Shown here: positions 28,007 through 37,694 of the stretch, piece after piece | How the letters are laid out: the number at the start of each line of letters is the position of its first letter | Numbering within the stretch: the first letter of the stretch is position 1 | NCBI RefSeq assembly: GCF_006539685.1 | Contig: NZ_BJNM01000009.1 | Span: forward strand, 1-64,000 | From: Gluconobacter oxydans | Lineage (GTDB): Bacteria; Pseudomonadota; Alphaproteobacteria; Acetobacterales; Acetobacteraceae | Reading direction: 5' to 3' | DNA length: 64,000 nucleotides | Notes under the pieces: generated by a model | Told to the model about the DNA's origin: nothing | Database searches by the model: none | The model's input: the letters and a program-made list of their open reading frames with translations, nothing else | Program-made: the position numbers and the translations under genes

Positions 28007-28315
28007 TCAGTTACCCTGCGTCGGGGCCGGGAGCGTGGAGGCTGCTGCCGGAGCCTGAAGGCTCGGAGCCGTCGGAACGGCGGTCGGAGCTGCCGGCGGG
28101 ACTGCGGCGGTCGGGGCCGTCGGTGCAACCGGCGTCTGGGCCTGCTGCAGCGAGCGGGCGTTCAGGGCATCCGTAGCGGACTCGCTGTCAGCCTTCTGCG
28201 TCTGCGCAGCCTTGTCGTGGTGCTTGCCGTGATGATGGTGATGCTCGGCCATTGCGGGCGAAGCTGCAGCGACCAGAGCGGTCAGGGCAAATGCGCCAAA
28301 GGAAATCTTTTTCAT
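28007..28315 (-). CDS. Exported His-rich and Ala/Pro-rich protein, function unknown
   Basis: A 102-residue protein with a signal peptide (MKKISFGAFALTALVAAASPAMA, cleavage near residue 23). The mature N-terminus starts with a histidine cluster (EHHHHHGKHHD), a natural metal-binding tag, and the rest is a low-complexity Ala/Pro/Thr chain (about residues 58-100) without predicted fold. Periplasmic metal buffering is one possibility; no family is recognised. It is a single gene with its own terminator and a good start, lying between the convergent cinA and the COQ10-like gene. Confidence 0.65.
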   Translation of the reverse strand: MKKISFGAFALTALVAAASPAMAEHHHHHGKHHDKAAQTQKADSESATDALNARSLQQAQTPVAPTAPTAAVPPAAPTAVPTAPSLQAPAAASTLPAPTQGN

Positions 28316-28401
28316 TTCGTAATCCTTTTCATGTCACCATGACGGTGCTTGAGACCTGTAACGGCCCACGCACCGAATGGTTCTGGAAATACTACGAAAT
28401 T

Positions 28402-28881
28402 TTATGTCCTCTGGGAAAGGCCCGGTGTCGGCGGGACCGCTTTCGTCGCCTGAGTGCCGTAAATGTCCCGTGCCCGCTTGATGAAGGCGGAGACCATCAG
28501 TCGCACCCCTTCATTGAACACGACGCCCATCGCATTCTGCAGAAGGCGTGAACGGAACTCGAAATCCACGAAGAAATCGACCAGACAGCCCCGCGGGTCG
28601 GGCGTGAACGTCCAGACATTGTTCAGGTAACGGAAAGGCCCCTTCTCGTAGCGCACCCGGATACGCGAAGGCCGCTCCAGCGTCACGCGGCTGGTGAAGG
28701 TCTCGCGGAACGGGCCGAACCCGATCGTCAGATCCGCCACAAGCTCCTGTTCCGTCTGGGTCCGGATGCTTGCCTTCACACACCAGGGAAGAAACTGCGG
28801 ATATTTCTCCACATCTGCCACAAGATCGAAAAGCTGGTCCGGCGTGTAGGCGATCAACCGTTGCTCGGCATGTGTCGGCAT
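28402..28881 (-). CDS. COQ10/RatA-like START-domain protein
   Basis: A 159-residue polyketide-cyclase/START-type protein. The N-terminus (AEQRLIAYTPDQLFDLVADVEKYPQFLPWC) is diagnostic for the COQ10/RatA family: the mitochondrial members bind coenzyme Q, and E. coli RatA is annotated as a ribosome-association toxin. In Alphaproteobacteria the gene sits with lipA and the pyruvate dehydrogenase genes, which favours a quinone-related role. Its start overlaps the lipA stop by one base (TGATG), so it is coupled to lipA. Confidence 0.88.
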   Translation of the reverse strand: MPTHAEQRLIAYTPDQLFDLVADVEKYPQFLPWCVKASIRTQTEQELVADLTIGFGPFRETFTSRVTLERPSRIRVRYEKGPFRYLNNVWTFTPDPRGCLVDFFVDFEFRSRLLQNAMGVVFNEGVRLMVSAFIKRARDIYGTQATKAVPPTPGLSQRT

Positions 28882-29849
28882 CAGAGACTTTCTTTCAGAC
28901 GGCTGTTCCGCGCAGCCTGAAGCTTCGCGAAATCACTGTCCGCATGGTAGGAGGACCGGGTCAGCGGACTGGCACTGACCTGAAGAAATCCTTTTGAACG
29001 GGCAGCAGCAGCATAGCCGTCAAACTCGTCGGGGGTAACAAACTTTTCCACCGCCGCATGTTTCGCGGACGGCTGGAGATACTGTCCAAGCGTCAGGAAA
29101 TCGACGTCCGCGATCCGGAAATCATCCATCACCTGGGCCACTTCCATCCGCTCCTCGCCAAGCCCAAGCATCAGGCCGGACTTGGTAAAAATGGAAGGAT
29201 CGAGTTTCTTTACTCCGTCCAGGAGACGGACGGACTGATAGTAACGCGCACCCGGTCTGATGGTGGGGTAAAGCCGGGGTATGGTCTCGATATTGTGATT
29301 GAAAACGTCCGGCCGAGCCGCCACCACGACCTCCAGCGCGCCATCCTTGCGCAGGAAATCAGGCGTCAGAATCTCGATCGTGGTCTGTGGAGAGGTCTCG
29401 CGGATCGCATGAATGACCCGCGCGAAGTGCATCGCCCCCCCGTCTTCCAGATCGTCACGGTCCACCGAAGTGATGACGACATGCTTGAGCCCAAGCTTCG
29501 CCACCGCTTCTCCGACCCGCCGTGGCTCGTCCTCATCGAGATGCTTCGGCAGTCCGGTCGTGACATTGCAGAATGCACACGCCCGGGTGCAGATCTCGCC
29601 CATGATCATCATCGTGGCATGACGCTGCGACCAGCATTCCCCGATATTGGGGCACGCCGCCTCCTCGCAGACCGTCACCAGCCCGGCATCCCGCATGAGC
29701 GCACGGGTCTCGTGATAGACTGGATGGTTCGGCGCCTTGACCCGGATCCAGGACGGCTTGCGCTGGATCGGGTTATCAGGCCGATGCGCCTTCTCCGGAT
29801 GGCGAAGGGCAGGCGCCGAACGGTGATCGATGGTGATGCGCTGGGACAT
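28881..29849 (-). CDS. lipA: Lipoyl synthase
   Basis: Radical SAM enzyme inserting two sulfurs into octanoyl groups on lipoyl domains, here needed for the E2 and lipoyl-E1beta subunits encoded upstream. The auxiliary cluster motif is [12 protein letters not shown] and the radical SAM motif is CTRACAFC (C-x3-C-x2-C); the C-terminal RSSYHADS serine ligand region is present. Length 322 aa is typical. It follows lpd by five bases and precedes the COQ10-like gene in one operon. Confidence 0.98.
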   Translation of the reverse strand: MSQRITIDHRSAPALRHPEKAHRPDNPIQRKPSWIRVKAPNHPVYHETRALMRDAGLVTVCEEAACPNIGECWSQRHATMMIMGEICTRACAFCNVTTGLPKHLDEDEPRRVGEAVAKLGLKHVVITSVDRDDLEDGGAMHFARVIHAIRETSPQTTIEILTPDFLRKDGALEVVVAARPDVFNHNIETIPRLYPTIRPGARYYQSVRLLDGVKKLDPSIFTKSGLMLGLGEERMEVAQVMDDFRIADVDFLTLGQYLQPSAKHAAVEKFVTPDEFDGYAAAARSKGFLQVSASPLTRSSYHADSDFAKLQAARNSRLKESL

Positions 29850-29854
29850 GGTGC

Positions 29855-31261
29855 TCAGATATGCAGCGGGCCGTCGAAGGCCGCCAGAGTTGCCTCATGC
29901 ATGGTTTCGGAAATGGTCGGATGCGGGAAAACCGTCTCGACCAGCTCCGCTTCGGTCAGTTCGCCTGTGCGGGTGATGACGTAGCCTTGGATCATTTCCG
30001 TGACTTCCGCGCCGATCATGTGGGCGCCAAGAAGTTCGCCGCTCGTGGCATCGAACACGGTTTTGACCATGCCGTCCGTCTCACCCATCGCGACGGCCTT
30101 GCCGTTGGCGATGAACGGGAAGCGGCCGACCTTGACCTTGTGGCCGGCAGCAATGGCCTTCTCTTCGCTAAGCCCGACAGAGGCGATCTGCGGACGCGAA
30201 TAGGTACAGCCCGGGATATTCAGCGGATGGAGCGGCTGCGGCGAACGGCCAGCAATCTTCTCGACGCACAGGATGCCTTCATGGCTCGCCTTGTGTGCCA
30301 GCCACGGAGCACCCGCAACGTCGCCGATCGCATAGATGCCCGGTTCGCCGGTGCGGCAGAAGCCGTCCGTCACGATATGGGTCCGCTCGACCTGAACCTT
30401 GGTGCCCTCAAGCCCCAGATCCTCGACATTGCCGACAATGCCAACCGCGCAGATAACGCGATCCACCGTCAGATCGACCTTCCCGGTCGGGCTCTCGATC
30501 GTCGTGGAGACCTCGTTCTCACCCTTGTTCAGCGGTCCGACCTTCGCGCTGGTGATGATCTTCATCCCCTGCTTCTCAAAAGCCTTGCGGGCAGCGGCGC
30601 TGATTTCCGGATCTTCGGCAATCAGGATCCGGTCCGCCACTTCGGCAATCGTGACCTCGCTGCCCATGTTTCGGTAGAAGGATGCGAACTCGATGCCAAT
30701 AGCGCCCGAACCGATGACGAGGAGCCGCTTGGGGAGTTCCTTCGGTGTCATGGCCTCGCGTGCGCCCCAGATCAGGGTGCCGTCTGTCTCAAGACCCGGA
30801 AGCTGACGACCGCGCGCACCCGTTGCAAGGATGACATGCGGCGCCTTGATGGTGGCAACTGCTGCGCCATCCTTGGTGATGGCAACCTGATGCGCCTCAC
30901 CCGAACGGCCGGCCAGCTTTGCACGACCGTCAAAGGTCGTGACCTTGGTCTTCTTCAGCAGATGTGCAATGCCGCCACCCATCCGGCGTGCGATGCTGCG
31001 TGAACGGCCAACGATCTTGGACAGGTCGAACGAGATATTGTCGGCGGAAAGTCCGAACGTCCCCAGTTCGTGAAGCAGGTGGTGAATTTCCGAAGACCGT
31101 AGAAGCGCCTTGGTCGGAATGCAGCCCCAGTTGAGGCACACGCCGCCGAAATGCGTGCTTTCCACGAGCGCCACGCTCATGCCAAGCTGGCTGGCCCGCA
31201 GCGCCGCCACATAGCCGCCGGGGCCGCCACCAACAACAATCAGATCGAACGTATCGCACAT
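29855..31261 (-). CDS. lpd: Dihydrolipoamide dehydrogenase (E3)
   Basis: FAD-dependent E3 component that reoxidises dihydrolipoamide with NAD+. The FAD-binding [10 protein letters not shown] and redox-active disulfide [13 protein letters not shown] are at the N-terminus; the NAD domain [17 protein letters not shown] and the C-terminal [11 protein letters not shown] His-Glu pair are intact. No lipoyl domain is fused to it, unlike some E3 proteins. 468 aa. It lies three bases after the E2 gene. Confidence 0.98.
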   Translation of the reverse strand: MCDTFDLIVVGGGPGGYVAALRASQLGMSVALVESTHFGGVCLNWGCIPTKALLRSSEIHHLLHELGTFGLSADNISFDLSKIVGRSRSIARRMGGGIAHLLKKTKVTTFDGRAKLAGRSGEAHQVAITKDGAAVATIKAPHVILATGARGRQLPGLETDGTLIWGAREAMTPKELPKRLLVIGSGAIGIEFASFYRNMGSEVTIAEVADRILIAEDPEISAAARKAFEKQGMKIITSAKVGPLNKGENEVSTTIESPTGKVDLTVDRVICAVGIVGNVEDLGLEGTKVQVERTHIVTDGFCRTGEPGIYAIGDVAGAPWLAHKASHEGILCVEKIAGRSPQPLHPLNIPGCTYSRPQIASVGLSEEKAIAAGHKVKVGRFPFIANGKAVAMGETDGMVKTVFDATSGELLGAHMIGAEVTEMIQGYVITRTGELTEAELVETVFPHPTISETMHEATLAAFDGPLHI

Positions 31262-31264
31262 GGT

Positions 31265-32494
31265 TCAGACCACCAGAGTGTAAGGGTTCTGCACGATATC
31301 GCGCAGTGCATTAAGCCATTCGGCACCAAGCGCGCCATCGACGGCACGGTGATCGACCGAAAGCGTCGCCGTCATCACGGTTGCAACAGCAATTTCTGAT
31401 CCACGTACCACGGCCCTCTTCTCACCCGAGGCAATCGCCAGGATACCGGCCTGCGGCGGATTGATGATCGCCGCGAACTCGCGCACGCCGAACATGCCCA
31501 TGTTGGAAATGGAGAACGTGCCGCCCTGGAATTCCTCGGGCTTGAGCTTTCCAGCACGGGCGCGCTTGGCCAGATCCTTGGCTTCGACGCTGATCTGGCG
31601 CAGGGACTTGCGATCGGCGTTGCGGATGATCGGCGTGATCAGACCCTCCGGCACCGACACGGCCATCGAGATGTCCACATTTTCGAAATGCAGCGTCTCG
31701 GCATCCGTGAACTGCACGTTTACACCCGGCACTTTCTTCAGCGCCAGTGCAACGGCCTTGATCATCATGTCGTTGACGGAAATCTTGAAGCTGTTTTCCT
31801 GCGCGGTGGCATTCAGCTTCGCACGCAGGTCCAGCAGCGCATCCAGCTCGATATCAACCGAGACATAGAAATGCGGAACCTGCGTCTTGGACTCCGTCAG
31901 ACGCCGCGCAATGACCTTGCGCATCGTGGAGTTCGGAACGTGACGCACCGTCTCTTCCGAAGCGGCAAGAGGTGCCGCTGACGGAGCTGCTTTCGGCGAA
32001 GTCTTCGGAGCCGTCACACCCTTTTCCACATCGCGCTTGAGAATACGGCCGTTCGGTCCGCTTCCCGTCAGCGCATCAAGGGCAATGCCCCGCTCACGTG
32101 CCATGCGGCGCGCCAGCGGAGAGACGAAAATCCGCTCGCCCTTCTCTTCTGGCGCCGCTTTTGCAGGCGCTGTTCCCGTCAATACAGCCGGAGCGGCCTC
32201 CGCTTTCGGGGCCGCTGGGGCCTGCGTGGAAGAGGCTTCCGGCACAGCCTCACCGTCTTCCACAAGAACCGCGATCGGCGTGTTGACGGGAATACCCTCG
32301 ACGCCTTCCTGGATCAGGATGCGGCTAAGGATGCCCTCGTCCACGGCTTCCACTTCCATGGTCGCCTTGTCGGTTTCGATCTCGGCAATTACGTCGCCAG
32401 CGGAGACGGTATCGCCCTCGGCTTTGAGCCAGCGGGCCAGTTTGCCCTCGGTCATGGTCGGCGACAGCGCCGGCATCAGAATATCGGTAGCCAT
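31265..32494 (-). CDS. pdhC: Pyruvate dehydrogenase E2, dihydrolipoamide acetyltransferase
   Basis: Core of the pyruvate dehydrogenase complex. Domains in order: one lipoyl domain (residues 1-80, lysine in [15 protein letters not shown]), an Ala/Pro linker (about 85-120), a peripheral-subunit-binding domain ([21 protein letters not shown], about 125-165), and the catalytic domain ending with the [14 protein letters not shown] active-site His-Asp. The ATG at 32494 gives 409 aa and the usual start ([14 protein letters not shown]). The next upstream gene, pdhB, ends five bases before it. Confidence 0.97.
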   Translation of the reverse strand: MATDILMPALSPTMTEGKLARWLKAEGDTVSAGDVIAEIETDKATMEVEAVDEGILSRILIQEGVEGIPVNTPIAVLVEDGEAVPEASSTQAPAAPKAEAAPAVLTGTAPAKAAPEEKGERIFVSPLARRMARERGIALDALTGSGPNGRILKRDVEKGVTAPKTSPKAAPSAAPLAASEETVRHVPNSTMRKVIARRLTESKTQVPHFYVSVDIELDALLDLRAKLNATAQENSFKISVNDMMIKAVALALKKVPGVNVQFTDAETLHFENVDISMAVSVPEGLITPIIRNADRKSLRQISVEAKDLAKRARAGKLKPEEFQGGTFSISNMGMFGVREFAAIINPPQAGILAIASGEKRAVVRGSEIAVATVMTATLSVDHRAVDGALGAEWLNALRDIVQNPYTLVV

Positions 32495-32499
32495 CGTTG

Positions 32500-33867
32500 T
32501 CAGTCCCGCAGCTGCTTGCGAACGGCATCCACAACCCATTCAGGTTTCGGAAGCGCCAGTTTTTCGAGATTGGCCGCATAGGGCATCGGCAGGTCGAGCC
32601 CGCAGACACGTGCCGGCGGAGCATCGAGCCAGTCAAAGGCCTGTTCGACGGCCACGGTGCAGATTTCCGCACCAATGCCCGCCACCGGCCAGCCTTCCTC
32701 AACAGAGACGATCCGGTTCGTCTTCTTCACACTGCGCACGATCGTCTCGGTGTCCAACGGACGGATCGAGCGCAGGTTGATGACTTCGGCCGAAATGCCT
32801 TCATCCGCCAGGATCGCTGCAGCTTCCAGCGCTACGCCGACCATGATGGAGAACGCCACCAGAGTTACATCCGTCCCTTCCCGCTCGATCTTCGCGCGAC
32901 CGATCGGCAGGATGAAATCTTCATCCACCGGGCACGGGAATTTCTGGCCGTACAGGATCTCGTTTTCCAGCACGATGACCGGGTTCGGATCACGGATGGC
33001 CGCCCGAAGCAGCCCCTTCGCGTCCGCGGCGGACCAGGGAGCCACGACCTTCAGGCCCGGAATATGCGCATACCAGCTCGCAAAGCACTGCGAATGCTGG
33101 GCACCTACGCGGGCCGCTGCACCGTTCGGACCGCGGAACACGATGGGGCAGCCCATCTGACCACCGGACATATACAGCGTCTTGGCGGCGGAATTAATAA
33201 TATGATCAATGGCCTGAAGCGAGAAGTTCATGGTCATGAACTCGACGATCGGCTTCAGCCCTGTCAGCGCGGCACCAACGGCCATGCCCGTAAAGCCATG
33301 CTCGGTGATCGGCGTGTCGATGACGCGCTTTTCGCCAAACTCTTCCAGCAGACCCTGGCTGATCTTGTACGCGCCCTGATACTGCGCCACTTCCTCACCG
33401 ATCAGGAATACGTCCTCATCACGACGAAGTTCGGCCGCCATGGCATCACGCAGCGCCTGACGGACGGTGATCTCGCTGGTTTCGCCCCAGTCGCGATCAT
33501 CCTCGGCCTGTGCCACTTCCGGCGCTTCAGTGATGGCCGGGTCGGACGGCGTCTCGATGGCGACAGGCGCACCGACTGCCGGATCAGAAGACCGCACGAC
33601 ATCATCGGCCGCAGAAGCATCCTCGCCTTCCGCCAGAAGCACGGCGATTGGCGTATTGACCGCAATGTTCTGCGTGCCCTCGTCCACGAGCGTCTTGCCG
33701 ATCATGCCTTCGTCCACGGCTTCGACTTCCATCGTCGCCTTGTCGGTCTCGATTTCGGCAATTACGTCACCGGCCGCAACGGCATCACCGGCTTTCTTGA
33801 CCCAACGGGCCAGCGTACCTTCGGTCATGGTCGGCGAGAGAGCCGGCATCAGAATCAGAGATGCCAT
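32500..33867 (-). CDS. pdhB: Pyruvate dehydrogenase E1 beta subunit with N-terminal lipoyl domain
   Basis: E1 beta half of the thiamine-diphosphate decarboxylase. Residues 1-80 form a lipoyl domain ([15 protein letters not shown]) nearly identical to that of E2, followed by an acidic Ala/Pro linker and the transketolase-like domain starting near residue 130 ([27 protein letters not shown]). The lipoyl-E1beta fusion is a known trait of many Alphaproteobacteria. Near identity of the two lipoyl segments suggests gene conversion or strong constraint. 455 aa; three bases after pdhA. Confidence 0.97.
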   Translation of the reverse strand: MASLILMPALSPTMTEGTLARWVKKAGDAVAAGDVIAEIETDKATMEVEAVDEGMIGKTLVDEGTQNIAVNTPIAVLLAEGEDASAADDVVRSSDPAVGAPVAIETPSDPAITEAPEVAQAEDDRDWGETSEITVRQALRDAMAAELRRDEDVFLIGEEVAQYQGAYKISQGLLEEFGEKRVIDTPITEHGFTGMAVGAALTGLKPIVEFMTMNFSLQAIDHIINSAAKTLYMSGGQMGCPIVFRGPNGAAARVGAQHSQCFASWYAHIPGLKVVAPWSAADAKGLLRAAIRDPNPVIVLENEILYGQKFPCPVDEDFILPIGRAKIEREGTDVTLVAFSIMVGVALEAAAILADEGISAEVINLRSIRPLDTETIVRSVKKTNRIVSVEEGWPVAGIGAEICTVAVEQAFDWLDAPPARVCGLDLPMPYAANLEKLALPKPEWVVDAVRKQLRD

Positions 33868-33870
33868 GGA

Positions 33871-34875
33871 TCAGGCCTCCACCAGAATATCGGTCCAGAG
33901 TTCGGACACGTCCGGCTCCGGGCTTGTCTGTGCAAATTCGGTCGCGTCCGCCACGATGGCTTTCACGTCCGTCTCGATGTCCTTGAAGACACTCTCCTCA
34001 ATACCGCTTCGCAGCATTTCGGCTTTCAGCGTCTCGATCGGATCGCGCGTGCGACGCATCTCCTCGACTTCCGCGCGCTGACGGTATTTTGCCGGATCGG
34101 ACATGGAGTGCCCGCGATAGCGATAGGTTTCCATCTCAAGCAGGAACGGCCCCTTGCCCGAGCGGCAGTATTCCATGGCTTCCTGTGCGGCTTCATGCAC
34201 GGCAAAAATATCCATGCCGTCCACCTTGCGGCTGGCAATCCCCCAGGGCTCGCCATTGCGGGACAGATCCTTGGAGGCCGAGGCGCGCTCGATGGACGTG
34301 CCCATGCCGTAGCGGTTGTTCTCGATCACATAGATGCAGGGCAGCTTGTGCAGGGCAGCGAGATTGAAGCTCTCATAGACCTGACCCTGTGCCGATGCGC
34401 CCTCGCCGAAATACACGATCGAGACCTCGTCCGTGCCGCGATACTTGTTCGCAAACGCCAGACCCGTGCCGAGTGCGACCTGTGCGCCGACGATGCCATG
34501 GCCGCCATAGAACTCCTTTTCACGGGAGAACATATGCATGGAACCGCCCTTGCCGTGCGAATATCCACCGGAGCGGCCCGTCAGTTCCGCCATGACACCA
34601 CGCGGCGTCATGCCCGCGACGAGCATCTGCCCATGGTCACGATAGGACGTGATGGACTTGTCGCCCTGCTTCATGTTGAGGCCGATCCCGACCACAACGG
34701 CTTCCTGCCCGATATAAAGATGGCAGAAGCCGCCGATCAGACCCATACCGTAAAGCTGTCCGGCCTTTTCCTCAAAACGCCGGACAAGAAGCATGTCCCT
34801 GTAAGCGCGCTTCATGGTCTCCGGCGAAAGGGCCGGACCGTTGCTCCGGCCTGAAGCGGACGGTGTCTCGTCCAT
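33871..34875 (-). CDS. pdhA: Pyruvate dehydrogenase E1 alpha subunit
   Basis: E1 alpha subunit, binding thiamine diphosphate. Visible are the MLLVRRFEEKAGQLYGMG opening, the GGSMHMF stretch, and the TPP/Mg2+ region YFGEGASAQGQVYESFN; YRYRGHSMSDP is the conserved phosphorylation-loop region of eukaryotic homologues. The ATG at 34875 (334 aa) is chosen for AGGAG at seven bases; the frame extends 20 codons further without support. First gene of the pdhA-pdhB-pdhC-lpd-lipA-coq10 operon. In many relatives ftsB precedes pdhA; here trpC does. Confidence 0.97.
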   Translation of the reverse strand: MDETPSASGRSNGPALSPETMKRAYRDMLLVRRFEEKAGQLYGMGLIGGFCHLYIGQEAVVVGIGLNMKQGDKSITSYRDHGQMLVAGMTPRGVMAELTGRSGGYSHGKGGSMHMFSREKEFYGGHGIVGAQVALGTGLAFANKYRGTDEVSIVYFGEGASAQGQVYESFNLAALHKLPCIYVIENNRYGMGTSIERASASKDLSRNGEPWGIASRKVDGMDIFAVHEAAQEAMEYCRSGKGPFLLEMETYRYRGHSMSDPAKYRQRAEVEEMRRTRDPIETLKAEMLRSGIEESVFKDIETDVKAIVADATEFAQTSPEPDVSELWTDILVEA

Positions 34876-35003
34876 GACGGTCTCCTGATGGAAATGCACA
34901 AAATCCTGCATGCTCTTAACGGCAGAACCCGCCAAAAGCCAGACCGTGTCTCCGCCTTTGCGGAAGTCCCGGCCTGCGGGATGTGCCGTGGAAAAACGGA
35001 TCA

Positions 35004-35022
35004 GACCGCCCCGAAGGGCGGC
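35004..35022 (-). terminator. Hairpin after trpC
   Basis: On the minus strand GGCCGCCC-TTC-GGGGCGGTC forms a strong GC stem seven bases beyond the trpC stop; a TTTTT run follows eight bases later. It probably ends the trp transcript and separates it from pdhA. Confidence 0.55.
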
Positions 35023-35028
35023 CTGGGA

Positions 35029-35955
35029 TCATACGAAACCGAGCAGACGGCGTGCGGCCACGCCGGGGTCGGGCTCACGCAGCAGGCTCTCGCCAACCAG
35101 AACCGCGCTTGCTCCGACTGCCCCGACCTTCATCATGTCGTCCTGCGTCCGGATGCCGCTTTCGGAGACGACCAGACGATCAGGCGGCACCAGCGGTGCA
35201 AGGTCGATCGTCGTCTGGATGTCGGTCTTCAGTGTCCGCAGGTTACGGTTGTTGATCCCGATCAGGAACGTATCCAGTGCCAGCGCCCGGTTCAGTTCCG
35301 CCTCGTCATGGACTTCCAGCAGGACATCCATGTCCAGCCCGCGTGCAATCGCGATCAGTTCGGCAGCCTGGGTTTCTGTCAGGATCGCCATGATCAGCAG
35401 GATGCAGTCCGCCCCGATCAGGCGGCTCTCATGAACCTGCCAGGGGTCCAGAATGAAGTCCTTGCGCAGGATCGGCAGGCTGCATGCTTCGCGCACGGCC
35501 CGGATATCGTCCGTGCTGCCGTGAAAGCACGAGCCTTCCGTCAGTACCGAAAGACAGGTGGCGCCGGCAGCTTGGTATTCCTGTGCGATCTCGACCGGAT
35601 TGTAGTCCGGACGCAGGATACCGGCAGACGGAGACGCCTTCTTGATCTCGGCAATCAGCCCGACCTGACGATCGGCCGTGAGATGCTGGAGTGCCTGCCC
35701 GAAGCCCCGTGTCGGGACCGTGACTTCCCGGGCGCGCGCCGTGATCTCCTTGAGGGACATGATCTGCGAGCGTTGTTCGATATCCACGCGGGTGCGGGCA
35801 CAGATCCGGGCCAGAACGTCGCTGCGGTCGGCAGCAGTTTCCGCTTCGGGGTCCTTGATGGGCGGGGTCGTCGTTTCCGGAATTTCCGGGTCCGGGAACT
35901 GTTCCGTTCCCTCAGGCGAATATGTCATCGCCGGTCGATGGTACATGAATGTCAT
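35029..35955 (-). CDS. trpC: Indole-3-glycerol phosphate synthase, N-terminally extended
   Basis: Closes the indole ring in tryptophan synthesis, a (beta/alpha)8 barrel. Catalytic residues are visible in LIAEIKKASPSAG (Lys), PILRKDFI (Lys) and IGINNRNLRTL; the phosphate site is VVSESGI. The family normally starts near DVLARICARTR; here a 45-residue proline- and acid-rich extension precedes it (for example PDPEIPETTTPPIKDPEAE). No alternative start codon fits the short form, and the ATG at 35955 overlaps the trpD stop as ATGA, so the extension is probably real; an ATG at 35928 is possible. No trpF is fused to it or next to it. 308 aa. Confidence 0.95.
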   Translation of the reverse strand: MTFMYHRPAMTYSPEGTEQFPDPEIPETTTPPIKDPEAETAADRSDVLARICARTRVDIEQRSQIMSLKEITARAREVTVPTRGFGQALQHLTADRQVGLIAEIKKASPSAGILRPDYNPVEIAQEYQAAGATCLSVLTEGSCFHGSTDDIRAVREACSLPILRKDFILDPWQVHESRLIGADCILLIMAILTETQAAELIAIARGLDMDVLLEVHDEAELNRALALDTFLIGINNRNLRTLKTDIQTTIDLAPLVPPDRLVVSESGIRTQDDMMKVGAVGASAVLVGESLLREPDPGVAARRLLGFV

Positions 35956-37043
35956 GATCGTCCTGCGTCTTTGGGGGCAATGGAATGAGCTGACATGCGC
36001 GCAGCCTCGAGCGCGGCACGGGCAAGACCCCGGTCAATGGAGTCTGCCGCCATTCCTACATTGCGACGGAAAGCCGGAACGTCAATCACTCCGGCCTTCA
36101 CGATATCGCCGCGCCCTGCCACATGCAGGGCCGCAGCGGCGTTGAGAAGAACCGTATCCCGGTAGGCGCCACCCGCGCCATCCAGCAGGGCAAGCAATGC
36201 GGCCGCATTGGTCTGCGCATCCCCGCCCCGGATGGCTGAAATCGGTGCGGCAGCCAGTCCGGCCATGTCCGGTTCGATCCTGAATGAAAAAAGGGTCTCG
36301 TCCTGCCAGGCCGAAACCTGGGAGGGGCCAGCAAGCGTAAGCTCGTCGCTTCCCCCTTCTTCGGTTGAGCCATGGACGACCCAGACCGACAGACTGCCCA
36401 GTGCGCCAAGCGCCCGCGCCACGGGTTCGCACCAGCGCCCGTCAAACACTCCGATCAGCTGATGGCGGACCTGAGCGGGGTTGCACAGCGGTCCGAGCAG
36501 GTTGAACAGCGTGCGGAAGCCCAATGCCTTGCGGACGGGAGCCGCATGCCGCATCGCAGGATGATGCTGGGGGGCTGCCAGAAAGACCAGCCCGTCTTCG
36601 CGCAGCCGACGGCCCTGAAGCTCCAGATCATCGGTCGGCGGAATGCCCAGAACTTCGAGAACATCCGTGGCACCCGAGGCAGATGAGAGTGCGCGGTTGC
36701 CATGCTTGGCCACGGGAACGCCAAGTCCCGCCAGCACGAAGGCTACGGCTGTGGAGACATTCAGTGTCTTCAGGCCGTCGCCGCCTGTTCCGCACACATC
36801 AATTGCCCCGGCTGGCACATCTGGCAGAACCGTCATGTGATGACGGACCGCCTGAACAGCTCCGGTCAGTTCGGCAAAGGTTTCGCCACGCAGTTTCAGC
36901 GCGGTCAGGAAAGCGGCAAGCTGAACGGGATCGACCTCGCCGGCCATGATGGCGTGAAAAGCCGTTTCAGCCTCATGACTGTCGAGTGGTCGTCCCAGGG
37001 CCGCCTTGTGCAGAAGGGGCGTGAAATCCGCGCTCACAGTCAT
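35952..37043 (-). CDS. trpD: Anthranilate phosphoribosyltransferase
   Basis: Transfers phosphoribose from PRPP to anthranilate. The PRPP loop is seen as VCGTGGDGLKTLNVST, with KHGNRALSSASGATDVLE downstream, both family-diagnostic. 363 aa, slightly long because of a C-terminal tail. The start overlaps the trpG stop and the stop overlaps the trpC start, each by four bases, giving a chain of coupled genes. Confidence 0.97.
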   Translation of the reverse strand: MTVSADFTPLLHKAALGRPLDSHEAETAFHAIMAGEVDPVQLAAFLTALKLRGETFAELTGAVQAVRHHMTVLPDVPAGAIDVCGTGGDGLKTLNVSTAVAFVLAGLGVPVAKHGNRALSSASGATDVLEVLGIPPTDDLELQGRRLREDGLVFLAAPQHHPAMRHAAPVRKALGFRTLFNLLGPLCNPAQVRHQLIGVFDGRWCEPVARALGALGSLSVWVVHGSTEEGGSDELTLAGPSQVSAWQDETLFSFRIEPDMAGLAAAPISAIRGGDAQTNAAALLALLDGAGGAYRDTVLLNAAAALHVAGRGDIVKAGVIDVPAFRRNVGMAADSIDRGLARAALEAARMSAHSIAPKDAGRS

Positions 37044-37636
37044 GCGGCCTGTGAGGTGAGGACCGGAATACCGGCAATTTTCAGGAAATTTGCCAGCAGT
37101 TCGCGTCCTGCAACAGATGCGATGCTTTCGGGATGGAACTGGACGCCATGCACGGGATAGTCGCGGTGACGCACGCCCATGATGATGCCGTCTTCCGTCC
37201 GGGCATTGACCACAAGCGTTTCGGGAATGCTGTCGGGGGCAAGCGTCAGGCTGTGATAGCGCACCACATCCACCGGCTCCGGCAGCCCGGCAAAGACGCC
37301 CGTTCCGTCATGATGCACCGCGCTGATCTTGCCATGCATCGGCACAGGTGCCCGCACGACTTCTGCCCCGAAGACCTGCCCGATCGCCTGATGGCCAAGG
37401 CACACACCGAATACCGGCACCTTCCCCGCAGCCGCACGGATCAGATCACAGCAGATCCCGGCCTCGGCCGGGGCACCAGGGCCTGGCGAGATCACAATTG
37501 CGGACGGATTGAGCGCCAGGGCCTCGTCGACATTCAGCGCGTCATTGCGCCGCACATCACACTCAACCCCAAGCGCACCCAGATGGTGGACGATGTTGAA
37601 TGTAAAGCTGTCGTAATTGTCGATGAGAAGGATCAT
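37040..37636 (-). CDS. trpG: Anthranilate synthase component II (glutamine amidotransferase)
   Basis: Supplies ammonia to TrpE. Nucleophile C79 in FGVCLGHQAIGQ; the His-Glu pair lies in HGVQFHPESI. The start at 37636 (198 aa) gives the standard MILLIDNYDSFTFN N-terminus; the frame is open further upstream into trpE but without meaning. It lies 58 bases downstream of trpE. Confidence 0.97.
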   Translation of the reverse strand: MILLIDNYDSFTFNIVHHLGALGVECDVRRNDALNVDEALALNPSAIVISPGPGAPAEAGICCDLIRAAAGKVPVFGVCLGHQAIGQVFGAEVVRAPVPMHGKISAVHHDGTGVFAGLPEPVDVVRYHSLTLAPDSIPETLVVNARTEDGIIMGVRHRDYPVHGVQFHPESIASVAGRELLANFLKIAGIPVLTSQAA

Positions 37637-37694
37637 GGCAACAGAATGACCCCCGTGTCTGTTTTCGTCAAATACATCGCGCTTCGAGGCTCCG

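Noticed and set aside
32497-34854. 785-codon open frame on the plus strand opposite pdhB and pdhA
   Set aside because: It is the antisense of two certain genes. GC-rich codon use leaves opposite frames open; the product is rich in Arg, His and Gly, with no family pattern.
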